In this document: positions 10,450 to 21,323 of the stretch, piece by piece
Numbering within the stretch: position 1 is the first letter of the stretch
Layout of the letters: each line of letters begins with the position of its first letter
From: Gordionus sp. m RMFG-2023
Lineage: Eukaryota; Nematomorpha; Gordioida; Chordodea; Parachordodidae
Length of the DNA stretch: 64,000 bases
Direction of reading: 5' to 3'
Assembly (NCBI RefSeq): GCF_954871325.1
Contig: NC_088776.1
Location: 26,584,508 to 26,648,507, forward strand
Program-made: the position numbers and the translations under genes
Notes under the pieces: model-generated
What the model was told of the DNA's origin: nothing
Databases searched by the model: none
What the model saw: only the letters and a program-made list of their open reading frames with translations

Positions 10450-13403
10450 TAGACATGTGCGCCGACAGCATTTTCGACGGCGGCGTTTCTTTTTTTTAAA
10501 ATGATCAGCTGGCGGTGGCGAATCGATTTAGACGCCGCCAAATATTTTTCTAACTTAAATTTTTTTGATTAAATTTATAAATTCATTGGAAACACTTTTA
10601 AAATATAATTTATACTTTATTATGTTTATAACTATAATTAAATGATTTTATTAAGTTATAATTATCATGAATAAATATTATTTTATTAAGATTTAAAGGA
10701 CATAATAATGATCTTTTAGAGTTCAGAGTGAGCCCAGCTATAGAAAATACACGCTCTCTGGGTGTGCTCGTAGCTGGAACGCACAGGACCTTTCTAGTTA
10801 ATATTGAAAGTTTAGGAAAATCCAATGCTCTTATCTTCCAAAAATCTAAGACATCTCTTATCTCCAAATTATAAGGCGAAAATAATGAATAACACTCTTT
10901 TTCTAAACTAGTTAAATAGTGTTGTTGTTCCAGGTTATTGTTTTGAATAGATGAATGTTTCGTAGCCAATGACTTAAGATAATCGAGTTTTGAAGCAACT
11001 TCCGTCGTTTCACATTCGTTTAATTCGTCCGTGTAAGGCCGTAGAGAGGTAGCGTGTTGACATAAAAATTCAACCGGAGAATATTTTTTCCTTTAAATTT
11101 TCATTTCCTATGTTTATTGATTGAAAACGAGGATCCAAAAATGCTTCTAACACCTAAGGAAAAAAAATAAAAGAAAGAGAAATAATTAATAAAAAATAAT
11201 TTATGTATTTTAAAATACTACCTGAAGATCGTATTGGAAATCTATGATCAAATTTAGTAAGCGTATTTTGTTTAAGGGATGCTATGGGCGGACTATCATA
11301 TTCTTTTACAATTAAATGATTTTTAATTTCACGATGAAATAATAAGGCTAAATTTATAGTAACTCCTTTTTGGACAGATAAAAATTCAACAGTTTTTTTG
11401 AAGGTTTTAAGAAAATTTAAAAGTTCATGCACCAAGTACCAATCGGAGTTAAATAATTTGAGATCCGGTTTCTCCATTCTATTTAATAGAATATTTATAG
11501 GATTTTTGTTATTGCCAGTCACACTTTCCAGCATTATTAAAATACTATGCCAACGTGTAGGCACATTTAATTTTAAGGTTTTATGTTTTTTCTCATATGA
11601 TTTTTGATTTTCACTATCATCATCAAACCCCAAACTATCTTCATAAAAAGGATCATTATCATCCAAATCTAAAATATCCGATGTATATGATATCGATTCA
11701 AAACATTTTCTATTTTCTATATCGTTTATATTTTCAAAATCTGCCATTTTGAATCTTAAGGCAACTATAACTTCTCTCACTTTTTTAATGAGATTTTCTA
11801 TTTTATTAACTTTTTTTATTCCATCGAATGTCACTAGATTATGTAATCCACTCCCCAAACATAAATGATGGTCACATTCTCCTAGACGAATACTTTTCTT
11901 TACATTGGGTCCTGCACCCGTAACCATTTGAATTTTCTTGGACCCTAAATCAAATTCATTTTCAACTTTTTCTATTTCGGAAAGAATAGTTTCAGCGGTA
12001 TGTTTTTGGGTGACATGATGTGTCGCCAATGTATAAAATACAAGATTAAAATTATTATCTATTTCGTGAAAAGTAAAGGTGATATAATTTCGCCGTCTAT
12101 ATTTGTCTGTCCACATATCAAAAGTTATAGCCCAAAATTTAGGACCTACATTAATTTGTTGGCATATGTATGCTTTCATTGATAAATAAACATCATCTAA
12201 TCCACTCCGGCTAAGTGTAGTTCTGTCAGGTAATTCTTTGGCATCTGAAATAATGCCATATTTCTACATAATAAAAAGTTAATAATAAAATATTATGCCA
12301 TAAAAAATTCTAAATGTGGGATGTTATAAAATAATTAAATATCTTAACAAATAAAAATTAAGATTGCCCTATAAAAAATTATAATGATTTTACAAATAAC
12401 CTTTAGAAAATCTTGCATCCAGTATTATTTATAGAAGAGAATGGCATTAAATCCTTGCAACAAATGAGAACATAATTCCTTACCAGAATCCTTTTTTTTT
12501 ATCTTTTATAGGGTCAGTTGTATCTTTTACAATGGGTTTGAAAAATAACTTTAAATTTTGTTTAGATATTTCTTCTTTACATGATAAATCATGTTTGTCA
12601 AGTAAATGTTTTATTATATTTGATGTGCTGATATTTTTTGAAAAAGATTTGATTGGATAACTAATTAAAAAATTTACTAATATTTATAAAATAATCAAAA
12701 AATTTACTCTGAAAATGTAGAATTATTTTCATCCTCACCATCTTTATCAAGTGCTATTTGCAAGCATAAATTACAAAAGACTTTATCTGTAGCAACACTG
12801 GTTCTCTTATTATTTGTGTCATTTTTAATATTAAGGATCCAAAATGTTTCCATGCAAAAGAAGGTTTTGCTTGCAAGGATATACTATATTTTGTTACAGG
12901 GTATTGCAATGCTGCATCCATTATAATTGTTTTAGTGCTCGTATTTTTATATATGTTATAATGGCAACAACATAAAAATCATTAATTAAAATTTCCTATT
13001 ATGATAAAAAATAAATTTTATATAACGAGTTGTAAATTATTTGAAGCATCAAAATAAAAGAATAAAATATAGAATTACCTTTTCAAATTTAATGTCTTAA
13101 TCTTATCTTATCTAGCACGTTGGTCACAAACCAGCCCAAAGTGAGCGAATATGGATTGTTACATATCAAATTTATAGCAAATAATATTTATTAATTTTAA
13201 AAAATAAAATCGCATTTTTTAATAATTCAAAAAATATTTAATATTTTTCTTATAATTACAATTCATAAATAATATATAAAATAAATAAATAATAAAATAA
13301 TAAAATATATGTATCACGCCGCCGAATTTACATCGGCGGCGGCGTGTTGAGCTCCGACAATTTTTTGACGTGCGGGAATCATCGGCGGCGGCGCACATGT
13401 CTA
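10450..13403 (-). mobile_element. Nearly complete hAT transposon, 2954 bp
   Basis: Terminal inverted repeats read TAGACATGTGCGCCG at both ends and the flanking octamer GGTATATA is duplicated perfectly (10442-10449 and 13404-13411). Just inside both ends lie GC-rich blocks with repeated CGGCGG/GCCGCC. The transposase runs on the minus strand (10610-12900). Perfect duplication and mostly open coding frames suggest one of the younger insertions in the window. It is nested in the element at 10085-15076. Confidence 0.95.
10610..12900 (-). pseudogene. hAT transposase (BED finger, RNase H-like core, hATC), nearly intact
   Basis: N-terminal pieces near 12844-12714 (VFCNLCLQ, Cys-x2-Cys) and 12657-12484 (IIKHLLDKHDL, His-x4-His) make a BED-type zinc finger that appears split by a short intron. 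A long open stretch from about 12275 to 11154 carries SDAKELPDRTTLSR, FWAITFDMWTDKYRRRNYI and LNVPTRWHS, typical of the Ac/BED branch. The C-terminal part to 10610 has VLCVPATSTPRERVFSIAG, the hATC dimerisation motif. Between the core and hATC part, the frame FLDPRF continues to a stop near 11065 while the next frame opens with PVEFLCQHATS, so one frameshift or an unrecognised intron lies there. Confidence 0.85.
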
Positions 13404-13558
13404 GGTATATATATATATATGTATTATAAAAAAACAATTTAAACGAAATACATAGTTAAAGGCTAACATGTTTAAAATAAAAACAATTTAAGTTAAACAA
13501 AATTTAAAAAGTCAATCTCGATTAACAAAAAGTATGGTAATAATTTATTCCAAACAAG

Positions 13559-14149
13559 CAGCGTCTACATGACAGGATTTTCACTGGATGCAAATCCCCT
13601 TCAAAAACCTTTGCCTACCCCCCTAAAAAATTGCCGCCTTCGGCGGCGGTGTCTCATTATCATTATTTTCACCTATTTATTTATTGATACTCTTTTCAAA
13701 GAATTTATAAAAAATAACTTAAATTAATCTATATCTACTACCAACTATCTATATTTTGTGATTATAAATAATTTATTTTTTAGATAATAAATTCAATGAA
13801 AACCTCCATTATTTATAATGAATTAGTTATTATGGTATGAGCTTGCTAAAATATCTAAACCTTTTAAATTACATTTAAAAGGATAGTTTATTTGGAAAAC
13901 AATGTGTATGATTGAAAACAATGTGTATGATTGTTTGCAATATATAGATTTGGTCGATGAATTGTATTATAATAATACTATAATAAAAGTATAATTTTTA
14001 CAGCAATAAATTTTGTCTATTTCATCTCAAAATTTAATAGATAACCCCCCAAGAAATTTATTCTACCCACAATAAAGCAGCTTACCTCCTACCCCCTCAA
14101 AAAAATAGGATGCAAACTGTTCCTACCCCTCCCGCTCATGTAGACGCTG
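13559..14149. mobile_element. hAT MITE, 591 bp, perfect target duplication
   Basis: Inverted ends read CAGCGTCTACATGA from both sides, and the flanking octamer CAAACAAG is identical at 13551-13558 and 14150-14157. Near each end are C-rich lines and the word GGATGCAAA. A GCCGCCTTCGGCGGC hairpin sits at about 13632. It is nested in the element at 10085-15076 and has no coding capacity. Confidence 0.95.
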
Positions 14150-15162
14150 CAAACAAGTATGAGCAATTTATTTATAAAAAGTAAGTAGACATATAGTATT
14201 CCTCTATTATATAAAATTGGTTACAAAATACTATGTAAAATTCTTTTACAGACATATTTGACAGTTAGAGAATATATTACAGTTAATATTTTAACAAAAT
14301 TTACTAATCAATGCTCTTGATAATAAATATAGCAACAATTTGCATTCAATTATTTAACACCATCTATTTATTTTAAATAAAAAATGATATTAAAAAATAA
14401 TTTTCATATTATTCATCCCACAATGTCTTTAAGAGATATTTTCTAATGTCCTTATCAATATTTTATAGTTTTCTGTAAAATATATAATTCGCTATATTGA
14501 TAAAAATTATTTGATTGTCATATGATAATTGATAAAATTAGTTATACTCTAAATCTACGACATATAATATTCCACTGTATGTACTGCGCTTTAATTTTTT
14601 TATTTAATTTATGATTTAATTTTATCAATTGTTTTATAATTATATTTTACTTTTATTAAAATAAATAAATTAAAATTACCCACTTTATAAAAATTTTGAT
14701 ATATTAGATTATTATTTAATAATTTTATGGATCTATTATTAATAATTATAATACATTTCACTTTTGTCTTAAGACTTATCTTTGGCTTATATTCCATTTC
14801 TTAAAAAACATTTTTGTTTCACTTTTTTTATATATAAATGCTTTTTTCCAAAAATGTATAAATTATGATGAATAGTTTTATAAAAAAATATCAACTTTTA
14901 CATTCTTTCTTTCAAATTATTGTCTAAGATATATGCATACATTTTTGGGGGTCAGGGAGTGAGGGGAGGACTAAGGAGGATATTTTTTATTAGCTTAAAA
15001 TGATATTCACAAAAATTGATAAATTTCTGAAGGGGGGGGAATTTCCCCTTATCCCCACCCCTTAGCTACGCCTATGATTCATCAACAAATAAAGGTATAA
15101 AATTTATTATTCATCTATCATTGAATAGAGAAGAAAATTCTTATCCGTAATTCTTGACGGGC

Positions 15163-17700
15163 TATCAAAAATCTGTAAAAATTATATTTATGTGCTCAAT
15201 CTATCTATTTTAATAATCCTCAAATACCCTTATGTCAGCAATTCTTGAATCTGCCTTCTGAGGGTTCTTCCAAAAAAACATTGAGTAAAGAAGAAAATTC
15301 TGTCATCTAGTTTTATAATAACATGGAAACTGTATAATTTTTTAAAATTTAATTAGTGTTGTTAATGCTAGTTAGATTTATTGGAGATAAAATTTTGTAA
15401 AAAATTACTATGTGTAATTTTATCGTTTGCTTTTCTGTAATTTATTATATATTTTTTTTATAATAATTATGACGCATTAGAATAAATAAATTCAATAGTT
15501 ACACCTATATATCTATGCTCTAGCAGTCTATATTGATTCACAAGAAAGATTTCAAATAAGTGAAGTATATTTAAAACGACATGAGATGGTTTCAAAATTT
15601 ATTTAATGAATTATTAAATGATATAAAATTCTATAAATATAAATGAGAAAATAAAAATATTCATGGAATTAGGCAAAATGTTAAGATAACAATTAAGTAC
15701 AAACATAAAAATTATTACAATTTATGAATTTCCATATTAAATAGAAAAAAATGAAATAAATGTGCATTTTCTGGGAATTTTCCTATAATAGAAAGTAATA
15801 AAGGAAGGGAAGATAATGACTAGGTGAAAATATTCTGAAAGTGTCACCATGGATATCCAAGCCATGAGATGTGATAAATCTTTGAATCAGAATTGAGATC
15901 CATTTAGTGTGTGACTCATTCATCAGTCAAAATCTGGAAAAGGTCATTGGGTTCCCTTAATAGAATAAAGAAAATGGTACACAACATTTTTATACCATAA
16001 GCCCTTTGATGGTTGCATATCAAATTTTATTGAAGACATTTTCTTGGACAGATTCAGACCTTGATTTTTAAATATTTTATTTTTATGAATATTATTTACA
16101 AGAATAAGCATAACATTGTTTATTAAATTTGAATGCTTATTCATTTTTGAAAAATATTAAGAATCTCAAATTTTCCCAATCTCTTTTGCCTAATTCTATA
16201 CTAATGACTTTGTAGTTTAAGCCTAATTTATTTTTTCTTAATATAAAAATAATATTAAAAAAATATAGGTGGTGTTGTTAAATTGCTGGGCCAGGTGTGC
16301 TTGGCCGAAAACTTAACAGGGTTTGAGCCAAAAAAATTAAACCCGAGTCAACTTATTTAACCATAGGTTAGACCCTACCATGTCGGCCTCATGAGTCCGA
16401 GTCGGCTCGGGTAAACAAAATATATAGAAAATTTTGTTTGTTTTAATCTGAGTTTAGAGTTTTTGATATTAGAAAGGTTTTAAAATCTTTGGTTCCAGTA
16501 ATAAATTGACATTTCCATTATATTTTATTCCACGAGGAAAAAAAGAAATATTTGACAAACTTTGTTTTAAGCTTAGTAAAAAGTTTTTGATAAGACAATT
16601 GTTCTACCCTAGTGTCTAATATAAATTAATATTGCTACTATTTATTATTATTTTTTTAACTTAAGTTTAGTTTAAAATTTTTGGTATTAGAAATGAGTGG
16701 TATACCATTTGAAACTTTTTTGGTAGTGGAAAAGAAATGACTGGGGAAGTTAATCAGTGGATCCCATTTTAAAATTTAAGACACTTGGATATATAAATTT
16801 ATCCTAAAAATAAAATAGATTTTAAATTGTGCATCCATATGCTAAAAATATTTTGAAATGTTTGTATAAATATTTTATATCAAATTAGAAAATGTTTGTG
16901 AGACAAATAATTTTGGCAAATTTTGAACTATCTTTATTTGTTTATTTTACAAACATTTATGATGAGTTTTACAAACATTTATAATGTCGGAAGGGAATGA
17001 TTAAAAATTGCAAAAAAATTATAGCAAAATAAAATTAAGTACGACAAAAATAGATTTTAAAAGAAAGTTATTGAAAAGATTGATATATTGTTTGAGGAGA
17101 TTGTTGTACCCCCTAATTTTTTTCTTCTCCAGAATACTTTAAAATAAATGGTCTAAAAGCATTGGAGAAATGGGTAAATATTTGTAAAAATAACGAAAAA
17201 TCCCCCAAAAGTTGTCCAGTATCTATTTTAATTTTACTTTAATTTGTTCACTTATAAATAATATTTTTTTATATTTTTTTCATGTATCCCCATCTTGTAC
17301 CTTTTTGAATTCTTTGAGCTAGGTTATAAACAATTTATTATCACACAAAAATATGATTATTATTCCCTTATGTCATTTCTTAAAATATATGAAGCGTAAA
17401 ATTGCACTTTCTTTTAATTAACAATTCACCATTTATTAGAAATTTTTTAAAATGATTTAAAAAACGCATATCTGTGGTTTGTCCATAAAAAAATATCAGT
17501 TATTGAAATGTTAAACAATTTAAAATCATTACAATATTCATTAACCGAAAGAAAAATGAAATAATTTTCCATTAAAAGAGAAGGCAATATTTGTAATAAA
17601 TATAATAAGAATGGATAAAAAATCCAAGTAGATGCATTGAAAGATATGTTATAGACATTGCATTTAATGGGTTGATCTTAGGTCAGAATCTCTAGAAGAC
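15163..17700. other. A+T-rich intergenic DNA; little recognised
   Basis: No supported gene. Around 16270-16420 a patch reading GTGTTGTTAAATTGCTGGGCC then GTCGGCCTCATGAGTCCGAG is more GC-rich and looks like one end of an old hAT, without a matched partner. Confidence 0.4.
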
Positions 17701-17847
17701 ATGGATGGAAATAAAATAGCCAAGAAGTCTCATTTAGAAGAGTCTATAGATTTTTTGAATAATAAAAATGTTTCTTTAAATGAGTCAAAGTTGCTTGACA
17801 TCTTAACCGAGTTTTTAGATGAGAAAATTACGGCTAAAACAAATTAG
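17701..17847 (+). CDS. Small ORF of unknown status, 48 residues
   Basis: ATG to TAG encodes a charged, mixed-composition peptide with KIAKKSHLEESIDFL followed by LNESKLLDILTEFLDEKIT. It is less A/T-biased in amino acids than surrounding chance ORFs and could be the last exon of a gene; the bases before it (GGTCAG at 17681) would allow an acceptor, with SLED preceding the Met. I do not recognise a family and no upstream exon was found. Confidence 0.25.
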   Translation: MDGNKIAKKSHLEESIDFLNNKNVSLNESKLLDILTEFLDEKITAKTN

Positions 17848-17936
17848 ACATGATAAGGAGTTCGGTTTATCGTCCTCAGCGTTATGAAATAAATATAAAT
17901 AAAATAATTTTTTATAATAAAAAGAAAAATAATTAA

Positions 17937-18070
17937 GGCTAGGCATAGTCTTATGTAATGCTGACGGGCGATTAGCCGAAATATTTAGCTGATACCTAAT
18001 TAGTTTAGCCGATTTTTAGGCTAAGCCTAATTAGCAAAGTTTTTAGCCGATTATGCAACACAAGATTAGA
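17937..18070 (+). repeat. Dispersed repeat, inverted partner at 35366-35500
   Basis: Shares GCTAGGCATA, GCTGACGG-CGATTAGCCGA, TTTAGCCGATTTTTAGGCT and GATTATGCAACAC with the reverse complement of 35366-35500. The partner copy starts TAGTGTTGCTTAATCGGC, a plausible hAT terminus, so this is probably an end of a hAT MITE. The opposite end was not located. Confidence 0.6.
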
Positions 18071-18743
18071 CCACAACAAAACACTTATAAAATTTGGAAA
18101 TAAAAATTTAAATCATGGGAATTTCCTTTTAAAAGTAATGAAAAACAAAGATTATGTTAAGTTACACACACAATATAATGCCAACAGAAGCTCTTCGTTA
18201 TTTTAAAAATGGGGAAATAACAAGATTATTAAGATATGTATACACTATTTTTAAATTTTTCCGCAAATATGCACACAACTGATTATAATAATCTCGATAC
18301 CGCTTATGAATATATTTTAACATTATAGATTATACTTTAGGCTATTGAATTGTGAAAGAACGTTTAGTAAAATTAAAATAGGCTTAGAGCAAATATGAGA
18401 TAAAATAAATTGTAGGCATTTTTTATTGATGTCCTTGGAAAGTAAATTGATGCAAATTTAACTAGAAAAAATTTCATTTATTTGTGCCAAAGTTCTAAAT
18501 TAATGAGATTTAATAGTTTTAAAAATTTCATCATTCTTTTAATTTATTTATTTAAATTCTAAGGAAACTATATTTGCAATATGCCTGATTTTATACAATT
18601 AATCTAATTATTGGTGCAATATGATTTGTATTATATATATTTTTGTAGACATTTCTGAGTAATTTGAAAGCCAGACTTAATTGTTGAGTAATTTTTTAGA
18701 GACTAGACCTGATTACGGCCCTGGTTGGATGTAACTAAAAGTT

Positions 18744-18875
18744 GAGACTGAATGATTATATTACCCAAAAATTGATTAAATTTTTTTAATAATATATGTG
18801 GTGTGATGAGATTGAATGATTATGTTGCCTAAAAATAAATTGATTATAAAAAAAATAATAATGTATGAAACATGA
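18744..18875 (+). repeat. Local tandem duplication, about 64 bp period
   Basis: The units begin GAGACTGAATGATTATATTA (18744) and GAGATTGAATGATTATGTTG (18808) and continue in parallel through AAAAATTGATTA / AAAAATAAATTGATTA. Two copies only; no function is suggested. Confidence 0.6.
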
Positions 18876-19298
18876 TATTTCAGGTTATATGTGACTTGTA
18901 GAGGCATACATCGATTAAATTATTCATAATAAAATTATTTATAAAATTTTCCAATGGGTATTTCACAACTTTCTATGGTATAATCCTGGATTTCTATACT
19001 AAATTGTAATACTTTATCCCAAGAACTCTTTCATTAACGATAATAGGATGCGAAATTTCTTATCATGAGGATAATATTAAATGGTTAAAAAACAGGACGT
19101 CATGACCACTTTTCGATTTTAAAAAATTATTTTGTTTTAAAAATCGCATTACTATTAAATTTAGTTGAAATTGCTTACTTTGAATTAATTATTTTCACAA
19201 ATATTATTTTTATATTTGTGTGGAACCTTTTAAATTTTCATAATTATGATTATATAAAAAAATATATTTTCAAACTATTCAGAATATGATATCATTAA

Positions 19299-21300
19299 CC
19301 CTGTATTGCATATTGTGTATCTCATTCCACATACTACAAATTGTATAATAAATATCTTATAAATAAATTTTAAACAAATTGCATGGTGTGTATTTGAAGC
19401 CATATTCTATATCTTCGATTGGAATTTTAATTTGGGCCACGTGATCTATTATTTATTTTTAATTTCGCATTTTAATAAACCCTATTTTTAAAAATGGCTA
19501 TTTTTTTATAAAAATTTTCTTCTCAATTTTCTACCCATCGGAAAAGGAAAAATAATATATTTGACAAATTTCAAAACATTAAAATTAGATGAATAAAAGG
19601 TAAAAATAAATGTTTATGAAATTATTTTATATATATTTATTATTTTTGATAATTATATTTTGTAATAATCATACGTGGACATACCTAATGATAGTGAAGA
19701 TTCAAATTTAAGTGAAACCTCTCATGAGGAGTTTCTATCAACACAAAATAATGATTTAGGTATATTTAAAATTTATGCTCTTATATAATCTATAAATATA
19801 TAGATTTCAATGAGAAAGATGATTCGGAAGAAAAAGAAAATATCAATAATGAAAAAGAAAACACTATGAGAAAAATAGTTTGGAATTCCACTTGGAAGTG
19901 AAGGCCATGACCCACTACATAAAATCAGACCCCTAATAACTCTAACCAATAACATACTAAAATCTTTATCGATAAACGAAAACATTTGCGTAGATGAGCA
20001 AATTATTCCATACAAAGGGATAAGCAGGTTGAAACAATATAACCCTCAAAAGCCAAAAAAATGGGGCTATAAAGTATTTCTACTATGTGGAGATGATGGC
20101 CTTCTGCATAATTTTGAAATATATTCTGGGAAAATACTAGCAGCGGAAGGATTCCCTGATGTTGGAGCAAGTGGCAATGCTGTGCTCCGTTTAATTTCTT
20201 ATATACCGCAGCAAATTAATTATAAATTATTTTTTGATAACTGGTTTTGTTCCCCAAATTTGCTAGTCGTACTCGCTCAAAGAGGGATATTTTGCACGGC
20301 CACGGTCAGAGGTAATCGACTTCCAAATATAAACTTCCCAACAGATAAGGAGTTAAAAAAAAGGCGAGGATTTTTTGTTTCAAAAAAAATAATAATAAAC
20401 GGAGTGGAGCTAAATTCAGTGATGTGGCACGACAATCGTGCTGTGACTTTATTAAGCACTTTTGTAGGTGCACATCCTCTAATAGACTGTGAAAGATATG
20501 ATAGGAAAAAAAAGGAAAAAATCATGATAAAATGTCCAAATATTGTTAAAATATATAATAAATCAATGGGAGGTGTAGATCTCATGGATTCTTTACTTTC
20601 CTTATATAGAATTCATACGAAATCAAGAAAATGGTACCATAGTTATTTCATATGTTTGACATGTTACTTATAAATTCATGGTTGCTATATAAACGTGATT
20701 GTAATAATATATCAATAGCACGCAAGGATCGATTAAGTTCGTACAATTTCAAAATTTCAGTGGCGGAAGTCCTTTGCAAATATGGCAAATGCACTTCAAA
20801 CAATATACCAAAACGAAAATCAGTTCAAACTGGTTATCGGGAAAAATGTAAAAAAGGACCAGCCCTATATTTACCACTTGAAGAGGTTAGGAAAGACCTC
20901 ACGGCTCATTGGCCAAAATATAATGATAAGAAGGGTAGATGTAAAATGCCAGGATGCTTATTTATAACAAAAGTATCTTGCAAAAAATGTGGTGTATATT
21001 TATGTTTTACGACCACAAATAATTGTTTTATAGATTTTCATGAAAATTAAAATGTTTAAACCTTTATGTTGTATTTAAATAAAATTTTATATAAAGTACA
21101 ATAAAAATTATTGTGGAAATGATTGAAATTTGTATCCTTAATTGCATAATGTGTATTTAAATCCACATACCATTCATCTTCTAAGAAATTTAGAATTTTT
21201 TTAAAAAAAGTGAGCCATGAGATTATCAATAGTATCTAGAGAAATAAAAAATCTAGTTTGCCAAAAAAAATTATTCTAACATAGTACATGCAATACAGGG
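19299..21300 (+). mobile_element. piggyBac transposon, 2002 bp, in TTAA
   Basis: Both ends read CCCTGTATTGCAT inward, giving 13 identical bases, and the element is flanked by TTAA at 19295-19298 and 21301-21304, the signature piggyBac target. Similar words recur inside each end (for example GTGTGTATTTGAAGCCATA near 19388 and AATGTGTATTTAAATCC near 21146), which are probable subterminal transposase sites. The body holds a decayed transposase. Its right end lies 20 bases before the DDX56 start codon. Confidence 0.95.
19680..21050 (+). pseudogene. piggyBac transposase, broken and internally deleted
   Basis: An acidic N-terminal piece (about 19683-19860) with SEDSNLSETSHEE appears to contain a small intron. 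The core starts at about 19908 with DPLHKIRPLITLTNN, ICVDEQIIPYKG and KQYNPQKPKKWGYKVFLLC, then LFFDNWF, NKSMGGVDLMD and KWYHSYF. The final part has INSWLLYKRD and a cysteine cluster (CKMPGC, CKKCGVYLC) near 20946-21000, the piggyBac C-terminal finger. About 100 or more residues usually found between the acidic region and DPL are missing, and the frame shifts once before the core and again near 20660. It is therefore not functional. Confidence 0.9.
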
Positions 21301-21323
21301 TTAAGACTAATCAACATTCATTC

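Larger units (their letters stand above)
10085..15076. mobile_element. hAT-like non-autonomous element with two nested hATs
   Basis: It is flanked by a perfect 8 bp duplication, ATTCATCA, at 10077-10084 and 15077-15084. Ends are CATACACGTAGCC on the left and, inward from the right, CATAGGCGTAGCTAAGGGG, a form of the widespread GGCGTAGC hAT-type terminus. Near the left end (10165-10200) are GGCCTTTGGCC and GGCCTTCGGCC separated by GCTTTTG. About 1.4 kb remains after removing the nested elements at 10450-13403 and 13559-14149 with their duplications. It is related to the element at 59217-61181. Confidence 0.8.
9775..15162. mobile_element. Outermost MITE of a nest, about 95 bp inverted ends
   Basis: The left arm starts GCCCGTCAAGAATGACGG (9775) and continues to about 9869. 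The right arm, read inward from 15162, starts GCCCGTCAAGAATTACGG and stays alignable for about 90 bases, both arms sharing AATTTTCTTCT and GATGAATAATAAATTTTA. Taking out the element at 10085-15076 and one copy of its 8 bp duplication leaves a MITE of about 390 bp. Superfamily was not determined because no clear target duplication was seen. Confidence 0.75.
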
